Source: Burkholderia cepacia (GTDB lineage: Bacteria > Pseudomonadota > Gammaproteobacteria > Burkholderiales > Burkholderiaceae). Taken from it: DNA of 64,000 nucleotides. The DNA lies in contig NZ_CP073638.1 in NCBI RefSeq assembly GCF_029962485.1, positions 186,001 through 250,000 on the forward strand, in the 5' to 3' direction. The notes under the pieces were generated by a model, which made no database searches, was not told where the DNA came from, and worked only from the letters and a program-made list of their open reading frames with translations. A program made the position numbers and the translations under genes. Shown in pieces: positions 1 through 8,627 of the stretch (its first letter is position 1; every line of letters starts with the position of its first letter).

Positions 1-1
1 G

Positions 2-241
2 ACCATGTATACGGCGTTCTCGGACGCCGTCAGCGAGGACCGGCAAGGCTGGGCGCTCGGCGTCGCGGGCTCGGTGATGGCGGTTGCGTGGGTCGTCACG
101 GGCGCGCTGACGAACCTGCTGCCCGTGTTCGGCGAAACGGGCCTGTTGCTGATCGGCGGCGCGGGCTTCCTGCTCAGCTTCGTGATGATGGTCGCGTACG
201 GGCGTACGCGATCGGGTGCCCGTACGGCCGCACTGTCGTAA
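2..241 (+). CDS. C-terminal end of an MFS-type transporter (partial)
   Basis: The frame is open from the left edge to a TAA at 239-241, so the true start lies outside the window. About 79 residues are visible. They form two hydrophobic stretches (VAGSVMAVAWVVTGALTN and LLLIGGAGFLLSFVMMVAY) separated by a short loop, followed by a basic tail. This fits the last two helices of a major facilitator transporter in the inner membrane. The substrate cannot be read from this fragment. The next gene starts 175 bp downstream on the same strand, so co-transcription is possible but not shown. Confidence 0.6.
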   Translation, partial: TMYTAFSDAVSEDRQGWALGVAGSVMAVAWVVTGALTNLLPVFGETGLLLIGGAGFLLSFVMMVAYGRTRSGARTAALS

Positions 242-416
242 GCGGCACACGCGCGTTGGCCCGATCCTGTCGGACGTTGTCCCGCGCGCCGCTGTCGCGC
301 AAGGCCGTGCGGCCCGACACTGTCGCCTCGCGGCCGGGGAAGGATCGGGCCGCGTCCGGCGGCGCCGGCTGGCCCGGCGCGCCGTTCCTTCGATAGGCCA
401 ACCGAGAGAGTGACCC

Positions 417-1028
417 ATGCAACATCCGACCATCCGTACCCTGGCGGGCGCGACCGCGCCGACGGCGATCGCCGCCGCTCGCACCGCGCTGCTGGTGATC
501 GATTTCCAGAATGAATACTTCAGCGGCCGCCTGCCGATTCCGGAGGGGCCGCGTGCGCTGGGCAATGCGCAGCGCGTGATCGCGTTCGCCGATCGCGCGG
601 GCATTCCGGTATTTCACGTCCAGCACGTCGATACGGCCGACAGCCCGATCTTCGCCGACGGCAGCGACGGCTTCCGCTTTCACGCGGACCTGCAGCCGGC
701 GCCGCACCACGCGGTCGTGAAGAAGACGTCGGTCAGCGTGTTCCCGACGACGGACCTCGATGCCCGCCTGAAGGCCGCCGGCGTCGACACGCTGATCGTC
801 ACGGGCCTGATGACGCATGCATGCGTGGCCGGCGCGGCACGCGATGCGGTGCCGCTCGGCTATGCGGTGATCGTCGTCGACGACGCGTGCGCGACGCGCG
901 ATCTCGACGTCGCGGGCGGCGGGACGGTGCCGCACCGCGACCTCCATCGCGCGACGCTGGCCGCGCTGTCGGACACGTTCGGCGACGTGCTGACGACCGA
1001 GCAGGTACTGGCGCTCGGCGTCGCCTGA
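417..1028 (+). CDS. Isochorismatase-family cysteine hydrolase
   Basis: This 203-residue protein has the layout of the isochorismatase-like cysteine hydrolases. ALLVIDFQNEY carries the catalytic Asp near residue 29. VVKKTSVSVF carries the Lys near 103. GLMTHACVAGAARDA carries the nucleophilic Cys near 136. Family members hydrolyse amides, carbamoyl groups or vinyl ethers in the cytoplasm; nicotinamidase and isochorismatase are the best known. The substrate is not evident. There is no signal peptide. The ATG follows a GAGAG stretch with good spacing. An amidohydrolase converges on it from the right with only 19 bp between the stops. Confidence 0.88.
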   Translation: MQHPTIRTLAGATAPTAIAAARTALLVIDFQNEYFSGRLPIPEGPRALGNAQRVIAFADRAGIPVFHVQHVDTADSPIFADGSDGFRFHADLQPAPHHAVVKKTSVSVFPTTDLDARLKAAGVDTLIVTGLMTHACVAGAARDAVPLGYAVIVVDDACATRDLDVAGGGTVPHRDLHRATLAALSDTFGDVLTTEQVLALGVA

Positions 1029-1047
1029 CGACGGCCCGGGCCGATGC

Positions 1048-2673
1048 TCAGTCGGCCCAGCCCGGCGTGGCGTGCACGACTTCGCCGCGGAAGCACGTTT
1101 CGATCACGCGGGTTTGCGCGAACGTTTCGACCGGGTGCGCGAACGGATTGCGGTCTAGGATCGCGAAGCTCGCATCCTTGCCCGCTTCGAGCGAACCCGT
1201 GCAGTCGTCGAAACGCAACGCATAGGCGGTGTTGACCGTATAGGCCTCGAGCATCGTGAGCAGGTCGAGCCGTTCGTGCGGATTCCACGGCGGGCTGTCG
1301 GGCTGGTCGATCAGCAGGTGCGTGACGCCCGTCTGAATGATCTGCATCGGGTCCATCGTGCTGACCGACCAGTCGGAACCGGCCGCGAGCATCGCGCCCG
1401 CATTGCGCAGGCTGCGGAACGGATAGTTGCGCGCGGTGCGCTCGGCGCCGAGCAGGTCGCGATAAAGCTGTTGCTGCTCCTCGCGGGCGGCGGTCCACAG
1501 CGTCTGCACGCTTGCGATTGCGCCGAGCCGGTTGAAGCGGCTCATGTCGGCCGGATCGACGAGCTGCAGGTGCGCAAGCTGCGCACGCCGGTCGCGCATG
1601 CCGTTGCGGCGCTGGATATATTCGAGCGCGTCGAGCGTCATGCGCACCGCGCGGTCGGCGAGCGTATGGAAGTGCAGGTCGAAGCCGGCCGTATCGGCGA
1701 GCAGGCAGATTTCGTTCAGCGCGTCCTGGCTCCACAGGGCCAGGCCGCAGTCGTCGGTGCCCGCGTACGGCTCGAGCAGCGCGGCTGTTTTCGATTCAGG
1801 TACGCCGTCGACGAAGATCTTCACCGTATGCAGGCGCAGGTTGTCGCGCTCATATTCGCGGCGCCAGGCGACGAAGCGCTCGACTTGCTCGCGCGGGTCG
1901 CGGCGCGGGTTCGCGTAGAGGCCCGCGCTCATGTACGCCTTCAGCGTGCCCGCGCGCTGCGCGTCGGCATAGGCCTTGAGTTCGGCTTCCTCGACGCGTG
2001 CATCGAACCAGCCGGTGATGCCGTAGCCGTGCGCCATCGCGTGCGCCTTGGCGAGCGATTTCGGGTAGCCGGCCGGGCTCAGTTGCGGAATGATCGGGCA
2101 CACACGGTAGAAGGCTGCTTCGTGCACGACGCCGTTCGGCGCGCCCGAGGCATCACGCTCGATCACGCCGCCGGACGGATTGGGCGTGTCAGCCTGGATG
2201 CCGGCCGCTTCGAGCCCCTTCGTGTTGAGGCAGCCGCTGTGCACGTCGAAGCCGACGACGAGCAGCGGCCGGTCCGGCTCGATCCGGTCGAGCAGTTCGC
2301 GGGTCGGATACGCGCCGAACGCGGCGAGGTTCGCGCCGCCGAGATAGACCCACGGCTCGTTGGGTGTCGCATCGGCGCACGCGCGGATGCGTTGCAGGAT
2401 CGTGTCGGGATCGTTGATGCCGGACAGGTCGAAGTCGCCGAGAATCTGATGACCTTCGAGCGGGTGCACGTGACCGTCGATCAGGCCCGGCAGCATCAGC
2501 CGGCCGGCGAGATCGACCATCCGCGTTGCGGGGCCGGCCAGCGGACGGATGTCGTCGTCGCGGCCGACCGCGACGATCTTGCCGTCCTTTGTAGCGAGCG
2601 CCTGCGCGAAGCGGCGCTGCGCGTCGCCCGTGTAAAGCAGGCCGTTCAGATAGACGGTATCGGCGTGTTGCAT
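1048..2673 (-). CDS. YtcJ-type amidohydrolase (amidohydrolase family 3)
   Basis: The 541-residue protein begins with a small beta-domain (TVYLNGLLYTGDAQR) and then the metal-binding signature GLIDGHVHPLEG, with His near residues 68 and 70. An SDWSVSTMDP stretch near the C-terminus supplies the conserved metal-site Asp. This is the pattern of the YtcJ/AepA branch of metal-dependent amidohydrolases, cytoplasmic enzymes that cleave N-acyl or cyclic amide bonds. The substrate is unknown. The ATG at 2673 is preceded by a near-perfect ribosome binding site, GGAGGAG, about 5 bases away. No signal peptide is seen. Confidence 0.88.
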   Translation of the reverse strand: MQHADTVYLNGLLYTGDAQRRFAQALATKDGKIVAVGRDDDIRPLAGPATRMVDLAGRLMLPGLIDGHVHPLEGHQILGDFDLSGINDPDTILQRIRACADATPNEPWVYLGGANLAAFGAYPTRELLDRIEPDRPLLVVGFDVHSGCLNTKGLEAAGIQADTPNPSGGVIERDASGAPNGVVHEAAFYRVCPIIPQLSPAGYPKSLAKAHAMAHGYGITGWFDARVEEAELKAYADAQRAGTLKAYMSAGLYANPRRDPREQVERFVAWRREYERDNLRLHTVKIFVDGVPESKTAALLEPYAGTDDCGLALWSQDALNEICLLADTAGFDLHFHTLADRAVRMTLDALEYIQRRNGMRDRRAQLAHLQLVDPADMSRFNRLGAIASVQTLWTAAREEQQQLYRDLLGAERTARNYPFRSLRNAGAMLAAGSDWSVSTMDPMQIIQTGVTHLLIDQPDSPPWNPHERLDLLTMLEAYTVNTAYALRFDDCTGSLEAGKDASFAILDRNPFAHPVETFAQTRVIETCFRGEVVHATPGWAD

Positions 2674-3068
2674 GTGTCTCCTCCGGATAGGGGGATCGAC
2701 GGGCGCACGTGTCCGGCGGGCGGGCCGTGTGGCTCGTCCGGTCGTGTGAACCCGGTCGGGTTGGAATGGGATGGGGCGTTACGTGCCGGCGCTGCGTGGT
2801 GGCGGCGATGCACCGTGGCGAAGGCCGGCAACGGCTGCCGGAGCGTCATGCCGGTTTTGCCGATGGGTTTGTATCGGCGAATCGATGGGCGACGCGCTCG
2901 CGGCCGCGCGGGCCGGCGTCGATCCGGTATTCGGCATTCCGTGTCTCCGTGGTATCCGACACGTTGCTGTCGTCGGGTGAGTCAGATACTAGGAGCGGGG
3001 CGGCCGGCTGTCTGTCATTGTTTTGAGGACAACGCGCGACAAAGGCGTTGGGGGGGACGCGGCGGCGT
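2674..3068. other. Intergenic region, amidohydrolase leader
   Basis: This 395-bp gap separates the amidohydrolase start from the stop of the LuxR gene; both genes are on the minus strand. It must carry the amidohydrolase promoter. I see no convincing reading frame, hairpin terminator or repeat in it. Confidence 0.5.
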
Positions 3069-3884
3069 CTATTGGCTGCGGTCTTCCGGCGCTTCTTCTT
3101 CGGTCACGCACCACGCGAACAGCCCGGCGCGGTTCGCGACGCCGAGCTTCGCGAGTGCGCGCCCGAGATAGGTGCGCACGCTGCTGGCCTTGAGCGCGAG
3201 CGCGTCGGCGATTTGCGGGACGGGCTGGCCCTGCAGCACCGCGCGGCACACGAGCCGCTCGCGCTGCGACAGCGCCGCGCCGCTGGCCGACAGCCGCTGT
3301 TCGAAGCGCTGCAGCAGCGCGCCGTCGTCCGAGCGCGGCGTCAGGCGGGCGAGCCGCGCATGCTGGATCAGCAGCGGCAGCACGAAATCGCCGAGCTGCC
3401 GCAGCAGCGCCAGTTCGGCCAGCGTATAGGACGGCTGGCCGCGCCGGCGGAACAGCGAGAACGCATAGACATAGTCGCGCTCGCTGCCGAGCAGCGTGCA
3501 GTCCTCGCCGAGCTCGCCAAGCGCGAACTGGCGGCCGTACTCGGTCGCCGTGTCGATTTCCTCGTTGCAGGAGAACACGAGCTGCGAATCGGTCGCGCGC
3601 TCGATATGCGGGAGCAGCGTGTCGTTGCGCCAGTCGCCCTGTGTATACAGATCGAGTGCGTGGCGCGTGCCGTCGGGATCGTCGCCGCCGGCGAAGAACA
3701 GCACGTCGACGCTGTCGACCGCGTGCGACGGCGCGTCACGCCGGTAACGCGTCGCGACGCTGTAATGGGATTGCGGATCGACGGTTTCGCGCAGCCACGC
3801 CCAAAGCCGGGCGGGAAACTGCGGACTGCCGAGGCTGGCGACCAGGTCGCCGGCGTTGCTCAGGGAAATATGGGCGGGGCTCAT
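3069..3884 (-). CDS. LuxR-family transcriptional regulator
   Basis: This is a 271-residue regulator whose C-terminal ~60 residues form a LuxR helix-turn-helix (LSQRERLVCRAVLQGQ, then PQIADALALKASSVRTYL). The N-terminal ~200 residues are a soluble, GAF-like sensor region with no recognisable autoinducer signature, so it is probably not an AHL receptor. I chose the ATG at 3884 because the residues upstream are low-complexity Arg/Ala sequence typical of an antisense or spacer frame. It lies between an amidohydrolase and a SnoaL-like gene on the same strand and may regulate either; its target is not shown. Confidence 0.85.
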   Translation of the reverse strand: MSPAHISLSNAGDLVASLGSPQFPARLWAWLRETVDPQSHYSVATRYRRDAPSHAVDSVDVLFFAGGDDPDGTRHALDLYTQGDWRNDTLLPHIERATDSQLVFSCNEEIDTATEYGRQFALGELGEDCTLLGSERDYVYAFSLFRRRGQPSYTLAELALLRQLGDFVLPLLIQHARLARLTPRSDDGALLQRFEQRLSASGAALSQRERLVCRAVLQGQPVPQIADALALKASSVRTYLGRALAKLGVANRAGLFAWCVTEEEAPEDRSQ

Positions 3885-3976
3885 CGTTGACACCGTCTTC
3901 GCGAACGGCCGCCTGTGCGGGCCGTGCTTCGCCTGCGCCGGAGCGGCGGCGAAGCACGATTGTAGGGGACTTCGCC

Positions 3977-4006
3977 GGCGCCGGGCATCCGCGCTTGCCC
4001 GGCGCC
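3977..4006 (-). terminator. Hairpin downstream of the SnoaL-like gene
   Basis: A perfect 11-bp inverted repeat (GGCGCCGGGCA and its complement) with an 8-base loop starts 6 bases beyond the stop of the minus-strand SnoaL-like gene. It lacks a clear T tract, so it may be a weak or factor-assisted terminator separating that gene from the LuxR gene. Confidence 0.45.
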
Positions 4007-4012
4007 CGCGCG

Positions 4013-4489
4013 TCAGAACATCGTGTTGCGGTTTGCGGCCGTTTCGGGCACCGGCTGAATCACGTCCCAGTGCTCGACGATCTTGCCGTCCTTCACGCGG
4101 AAGATGTCGACCACCGCTTCGCCGCGATCGCCCGGACGCTCGGTCGCGTGCACGTGCAGGTAGACGAGATCGCCATCGGTCGCGCTGCGGACGATGCGCG
4201 CGCGCGATGCGGGGTTCTTCTGGAACGCGCCGACGAAGTACGACACGAACGGCTTCTTGCCGTCCGGCACGTGCGGGTTGTGCTGCTTGTAGTCGTCCGC
4301 GACGACGGCGGCGGCCTCGACGGCTTCGTGCTTGTTGAAGAAACGGTCGTAGAACGTCAGCACGAGCTGGCGGTTGGCTTCCTCGGCGGCCAGGTCGCGG
4401 GTAGCCGGGCCGGTGGCCAGCGCGGCCGTCGATGCGGCCAGCATGACGCATGCGGCAACGGCACGAGCGGGGGAGCGGAACAATGACAT
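4013..4489 (-). CDS. Exported SnoaL-like (NTF2-fold) protein
   Basis: The 158-residue protein starts with a signal peptide (basic MSLFRSPARA, hydrophobic AACVMLAASTAALA), implying export to the periplasm. The rest has a SnoaL/NTF2-like pattern: an N-terminal helix (EEANRQLVLTFYDRFFNKHE), the YKQHNPHVPDGK motif common in SnoaL-like proteins, then alternating strands ending VKDGKIVEHWDVIQPVPE. Such folds act as small isomerases, hydrolases or binding proteins; the ligand is unknown. The HxlR regulator is divergent, 337 bp away, and may control it. The ATG at 4489 is chosen because it gives the complete signal peptide. Confidence 0.85.
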   Translation of the reverse strand: MSLFRSPARAVAACVMLAASTAALATGPATRDLAAEEANRQLVLTFYDRFFNKHEAVEAAAVVADDYKQHNPHVPDGKKPFVSYFVGAFQKNPASRARIVRSATDGDLVYLHVHATERPGDRGEAVVDIFRVKDGKIVEHWDVIQPVPETAANRNTMF

Positions 4490-4761
4490 GTAGCGGTTTC
4501 CTTGTCTGACGGTTCGTGAGGGGGCGCACGATGTGCGACTGCGGGTGACGCCGATCGTGACGATCGGCGGGCGGCAGGGTGCAATTGCGGGCACGCGTGC
4601 AGTCCCGATGCGAAGGATTCGCCGCAACGCATGCGTCAACACGGCGGCCGGTACGGCGACGCCGTGCGGCATCGTCATGTTTCGTTGAACTGGCGAATCC
4701 TGCCGGTTGTCGGGTCGATCGAATGGTACAGTTGCCGCGAACCCGTCACAAGAAGTCACCG

Positions 4762-4782
4762 CGGTGTGAACAGGTCACACCG
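4762..4782. promoter_or_regulatory. Palindromic operator candidate before hxlR-type gene
   Basis: CGGTGTGA and TCACACCG form a perfect 8-bp inverted repeat with a 5-base spacer, centred 55 bp before the HxlR start. Additional GTCAC half-sites stand just upstream (4746 and 4756). HxlR proteins are dimers that bind such dyads, usually to control themselves and a divergent gene, so this is the likely operator. That is an inference. Confidence 0.55.
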
Positions 4783-4826
4783 TGATGACCGTGGATTGCA
4801 CTAGAAAGAGAGAAGAGAGTCCAGTC

Positions 4827-5213
4827 ATGCCGTTGCCGTCCGCCGACGAATCCGTCGAACTCGACCAGCCTTGCCCGATCCGCGATGTGCTCGACCGCAT
4901 CGGCGACCAGTGGAGCCTGCTCGTGCTCGAAGCGCTGTCCGGCGGAACGATGCGTTTCAACGAACTCGGCCGCGCGATCGGCGATGTGTCGAACCAGATG
5001 CTGTCGCGTACGCTGAAGCGGCTCGAGCAGGACGGCTTCGTCAGCCGCGCGCTGTTCGCCGAAGTGCCGCCGCGCGTCGAGTATGCGCTGACCGATCTCG
5101 GGCGCTCGTTCCTCACGCCGATGCAGGCGATGATCCGTTGGGCCGACGAACATCATCGCGCGATCTGCGCGGCGCGTCGTCGTGCGCGGGAACCGGAGGG
5201 CGGCGGGCGTTGA
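4827..5213 (+). CDS. HxlR-family transcriptional regulator
   Basis: This is a 128-residue winged-helix regulator of the HxlR type. It has the conserved Cys near residue 16 (QPCPIRDVLDRIGDQWS), the recognition region MRFNELGRAIGDVSNQMLSR, the wing VPPRVEYALTDLGRSF and a dimerisation helix at the end. Members often sense electrophiles or oxidants through the N-terminal Cys. I place the start at 4827, after the purine-rich AGAGAAGAGAG, rather than at the in-frame ATG at 4782, which falls inside the operator dyad. It is divergent from the SnoaL-like gene. Confidence 0.88.
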   Translation: MPLPSADESVELDQPCPIRDVLDRIGDQWSLLVLEALSGGTMRFNELGRAIGDVSNQMLSRTLKRLEQDGFVSRALFAEVPPRVEYALTDLGRSFLTPMQAMIRWADEHHRAICAARRRAREPEGGGR

Positions 5214-5506
5214 GCAGGACGCACCGGCCGCTTCGTCGGTGCATGGAGTGCCGCGGATGGCGCGCGATGGAACGACGCATGGCCGGTACGGTTGCATCGG
5301 TATCGATTGATTTCGTTATCCGAAGGATGCCGTCGCGACGAACGGCCGCGATGATGCGTCGATGTGTTCGTCGCGAAGGCGGCAGGGCGCTGGCGTAACG
5401 ACGCGCTGATTGCGGGCCGCGCATCCCTGATTCGACGGCGCGAACGGCGCCGCTTCCCGCGCGCCGTCCGGCTCCGCACCTTCATTGGCCGGAGCCGGGC
5501 GGCGGC

Positions 5507-5878
5507 CTATCGCCACGAGCCGTCGACGTAGACCCATGCCGGCCCCTGGCGGCGCCAGTAGCCGGGTACCCAGCGACGTCCGGGGCGCCGTGCGACCCAG
5601 CGGCCGGACACCCATATATAGCGGCCACGCTGCCAGCGCCAATAGCCGTCGGTCCATATATAGCCGTGCGGCCGGGGTGGCGGCGGCCGGCGGTCGTGCC
5701 GGGCCGCCGGCGGCCCGGCGCGCGGGCGATCGTCATACGGCGGGCCGCCGGGCACGCGGTTCGGGCCGGACGGCCGATACACGGGCGGCGCGGGCTGGGC
5801 CGAGGCGGCGCGCAGCCAGCCCGTGCCGGCGAAGGCGGCGGTCAATCCGATGGCGCGCAACAACGAGCGTCGATTCAT
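5507..5878 (-). CDS. YXWGXW-repeat type exported protein
   Basis: This 123-residue protein opens with a Sec or Tat-like signal (MNRRSLLRAIGLTAAFAGTG). A Pro/Arg-rich linker follows, then three short aromatic repeats: YIWTDGYWRWQRGRYIWVSG, RRWVPGYWRRQGPAW and VYVDGSW. This is the pattern of small YXWGXW-repeat lipoproteins and exported proteins common in beta-proteobacteria. No Cys lipobox is seen, so it is probably periplasmic and soluble. The function is unknown. Confidence 0.75.
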   Translation of the reverse strand: MNRRSLLRAIGLTAAFAGTGWLRAASAQPAPPVYRPSGPNRVPGGPPYDDRPRAGPPAARHDRRPPPPRPHGYIWTDGYWRWQRGRYIWVSGRWVARRPGRRWVPGYWRRQGPAWVYVDGSWR

Positions 5879-6455
5879 GGCGTGTCCTGTTCAGTATTGA
5901 AGGCTGCCTTACATTAGCCTGCCAGTGCACCGGTCGGGTTACGCGTGCGGTTAAGGCTGTTACTGGGTGTCACGGCAGGTGGTAACCGCCATTTCCTTTC
6001 CGTCGACTGACGGGGACATCGCCCGAGGCACCCTGTTTACAGAGGGGCGAGTACGTTTTAGACACCCGGCACCGGGAATTTGGGACTAAAATAGGTAAAA
6101 GGTACCGATTTCGGGGTGCTGCATCAGATCCGTTTGTTGTTTCTATGCAACCGTCAAGACGATGACATGTAAGAATGGTGCGATGAATGCCACCAAAACG
6201 ACGTCGTCAAGAAGTCAAAAACAAACGTTAAAACAAATACTTATGACTAGGCCCCACTTTCATTATTTCTAGTTCTGGAAAAGCTTATTTCTTTATTTGC
6301 GGATCGCTCCCCTAGGGTACACCCCTAAACTCACGGTTCCCAAACGGGCAACTATCCGGGCGCGGCCAGCAGGATCGATGGCGCTCCCGGGCGGTTGCAG
6401 ACCGTTTATGAACAAGGTCGCGAGACCTGCCTCTTTTTAGAAGGGAGCTCCACGA
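5879..6455. promoter_or_regulatory. Long AT-richer leader upstream of the porin
   Basis: This 577-bp non-coding stretch is clearly richer in A+T (about 6040-6310) than its surroundings. It ends in a good ribosome binding site (AAGGGAG, 6440-6446) before the porin ATG. It must hold the porin promoter, probably with a long untranslated leader, and the promoter of the small minus-strand gene. I could not single out a sigma-70 box with certainty, and I see no reading frame. Confidence 0.5.
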
Positions 6456-7538
6456 ATGAACAAGACTCTGATCGTTGCAGCAGCTGCAGCATCGTTTGCT
6501 ACCGTCGCTCACGCACAAAGCAGCGTCACGCTGTACGGCGTGCTGGACGCAGGCATCACCTACCAAAGCAACGTCGCCAGCAAGTCGCTGTGGTCGATGG
6601 GCTCGGGTATCGACCAGAGCCGTTTCGGCCTGCGTGGTTCGGAAGACCTCGGTGGCGGCCTGAAGGCAATCTTCACGTTGGAAAGCGGCTTCGGCATCGG
6701 TAACGGCAAGCTGGGTAACAACGGCGGCATGTTCAACCGTCAAGCATTTGTCGGCCTGTCGAGCCAGTACGGCACGGTCACGCTGGGCAAGCAGTACGAC
6801 GCAACGCAAGACTACCTGGCGCCGCTGACGGCAACGGGCACGTGGGGCGGCACGTACTTCGCGCACCGCGGCAACAACGACCGTCTCAGCACGAACGGCG
6901 ACGTCGCACTGAACAACTCGATCAAGTACACGAGCGCTAACTACGCTGGCCTGCAATTCGGCGGCACGTACTCGTTCTCGAACAACCAGAACTTCGGCAA
7001 CAACCGTGCGTACAGCGCTGGTGCGTCGTACCAGTTCCAAGGCCTGAAGCTGGGTGCAGCTTACTCGCAAGCTAACCTGGGCGACGGCACGAACGCCAAC
7101 GGCGCAACGAACATCGCTTCGCAAGGTCGCGTCCGCACGTACGGTGCTGGTGCTGGCTACGCATTCGGCCCGGCACAAGTCGGCGCTGCATGGACGCAAT
7201 CGCGTATCGACAACGTTCCGGGTCAAGCTGGCGCGTTCCGTACCGACAACTACGAAGTCAACGCAAAGTACAACCTGACGCCGGCTCTCGGCCTGGGCGC
7301 AGCTTACACGTACACGAACACGAAGGTTGACGGTGGCAGCTCGCACTGGAACCAGTTCGGCGTGCAAGCTGACTACGCTCTGTCGAAGCGCACCGACGTG
7401 TACGCACAAGCTGTGTACCAGCGCGGCGCGAAGGGCAATGCGTTCGGCACGTCGATCTACAACGGCGACAACACGACGGCAGCGAGCTCGTCGATCAACC
7501 AAACCGCAGCAACGGTTGGTCTGCGTCACCGCTTCTAA
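6456..7538 (+). CDS. Major outer-membrane porin (Gram-negative porin, OpcP/Omp38 type)
   Basis: The 360-residue precursor has a 20-residue signal peptide ending AHA, followed by the classic start of beta-proteobacterial general porins (SSVTLYGVLDAGI). The loop-3/strand region around SRFGLRGSEDLGGGL is also typical. The protein ends in Phe after a beta-strand (VGLRHRF), the recognition signal of the BAM complex. It should form a trimeric 16-strand barrel for small hydrophilic solutes. Codon use is unusual for the window, favouring GCA, GCT, CAA and CGT, as expected of a very highly expressed gene. It is monocistronic, with a strong terminator behind it. Confidence 0.95.
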   Translation: MNKTLIVAAAAASFATVAHAQSSVTLYGVLDAGITYQSNVASKSLWSMGSGIDQSRFGLRGSEDLGGGLKAIFTLESGFGIGNGKLGNNGGMFNRQAFVGLSSQYGTVTLGKQYDATQDYLAPLTATGTWGGTYFAHRGNNDRLSTNGDVALNNSIKYTSANYAGLQFGGTYSFSNNQNFGNNRAYSAGASYQFQGLKLGAAYSQANLGDGTNANGATNIASQGRVRTYGAGAGYAFGPAQVGAAWTQSRIDNVPGQAGAFRTDNYEVNAKYNLTPALGLGAAYTYTNTKVDGGSSHWNQFGVQADYALSKRTDVYAQAVYQRGAKGNAFGTSIYNGDNTTAASSSINQTAATVGLRHRF

Positions 7539-7571
7539 GCGTGACGGCGGGGTAACCCGCTTCGCAGCATC

Positions 7572-7600
7572 GAAAAAGGCGCCTTCGGGCGCCTTTTTTT
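7572..7600 (+). terminator. Rho-independent terminator of the porin gene
   Basis: A GGCGCC-TTCG-GGCGCC stem with the favoured UUCG tetraloop is followed directly by seven T residues, 33 bp after the porin stop. Confidence 0.92.
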
Positions 7601-7643
7601 CGTCTGCGGAATGCGATGGCGACGATTCGGATCGCCAGAATGC

Positions 7644-7672
7644 AAAAAAGCGAGGCCGGTGCCTCGCTTTTT
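7644..7672 (-). terminator. Terminator of rnk, also bidirectional
   Basis: AAAAAGCGAGGC and its complement flank a CGGT loop. The A-rich arm gives a T tract when read on the minus strand, so it ends the rnk transcript 45 bp past its stop. The second arm supplies a shorter T tract for plus-strand read-through from the porin. Confidence 0.85.
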
Positions 7673-7716
7673 GCGTTCCGCGCCCGTGTTGAGCGCGGTG
7701 CCGGCGGCCGATGACG

Positions 7717-8115
7717 TCAGCGCGTGTATTCGCCGTTGGCTTCCGGCTGGAACACGATCGCGGAGACCTTCATCAGCTTTTCGGCGCCGCTCGGCTGCAT
7801 CACCTTGACCATCTGGCCACGTTGCGTGCCCAGCAGCGCCATGCCGACGGGCGAGAAGACGTTCAGGCGGCCGAGTTCGAGATTGGCGGTGTCGGGATAA
7901 ACAATCGTCCAGGTGGCCTGTTCCTGGGTCGATTCGTCGAGCAGCGTGATCTGCGAGTTCATCGTGACGACATTGGCCTTGATGGCGTCGGGCTGGACGA
8001 TGTCGGCACGCTCGAGCAGCGTGTCGAGCATGGTCTGGAAGCGCGGGTTGTGTTCGGCGTGCTTTTCGAGGCGAGCAACGTCGAGTTCGGTCAACTGGTA
8101 AAGGCGTTGTTTCAT
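7717..8115 (-). CDS. rnk: Regulator of nucleoside diphosphate kinase (Rnk), GreA/GreB-like
   Basis: The 132-residue protein has an N-terminal helical part (LTELDVARLEKHAEHNPRF) and a GreA/GreB-type C-terminal domain (ELGRLNVFSPVGMALLGTQR). Rnk binds RNA polymerase near the secondary channel and influences nucleoside diphosphate kinase levels. Unlike GreA it has only a short coiled coil and does not stimulate cleavage. The start at 8115 follows GGAGAA with good spacing; an upstream in-frame ATG lacks one. It is a single gene ending at a strong hairpin. Confidence 0.88.
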   Translation of the reverse strand: MKQRLYQLTELDVARLEKHAEHNPRFQTMLDTLLERADIVQPDAIKANVVTMNSQITLLDESTQEQATWTIVYPDTANLELGRLNVFSPVGMALLGTQRGQMVKVMQPSGAEKLMKVSAIVFQPEANGEYTR

Positions 8116-8627
8116 GGCAGTTCTCCAAATGATCGGCAAGGGCAGGCGTGGCGTGCCTATGGGGATCGCCCGGAGCCTGTCTGACCTGGCTCCGGGAGGA
8201 GACCGAGCCGTCAGATCAGGCGCCGGGCAGGGGCGAGCGGCGCCTGGGCCGTGCGTCGAGCGAGGGGATGCGCCGGATGGCCGGCGTGCGCGCGCACGCC
8301 GGCCGGGCCGGACGGCGAAACCGAAAGGGGCGTGAGCGCGTACATGGTGGATGGAATATCGACTGGCGAATAAAACCTTACGATTCTACAACACAACCTT
8401 CGGAATATGTGATTCGGCTGTTGGCGTTTCGTCAGCGATTGTTGTGCAGATGAAGCAAGTCGCGGCGGATGTGTTCAGAAATACTCGGTGATATTTGCCA
8501 AAATCGCAACGCTGTATGTTCAAACTAAGGGTTTCCCCTTGGAGTGACCAGCACTACACTGGTTTCAATCGCTTCAGACAGTCCTGCCGAGGCGACGTCA
8601 AAAGAGAGCATATTCCGGAGGTCAATC
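8116..8627. other. Divergent intergenic region between rnk and the DUF4148 gene
   Basis: This 512-bp spacer holds the promoters of both flanking genes. The middle (about 8360-8530) is noticeably A+T-richer. A GGAGG ribosome binding site stands at 8617-8621 before the DUF4148 gene. No credible gene or RNA is seen. Confidence 0.5.

Noticed and set aside
1276..3171. Plus-strand frame opposite the amidohydrolase
   Set aside because: No domain or start signal; the minus-strand enzyme has the metal-binding motifs and a perfect ribosome binding site.
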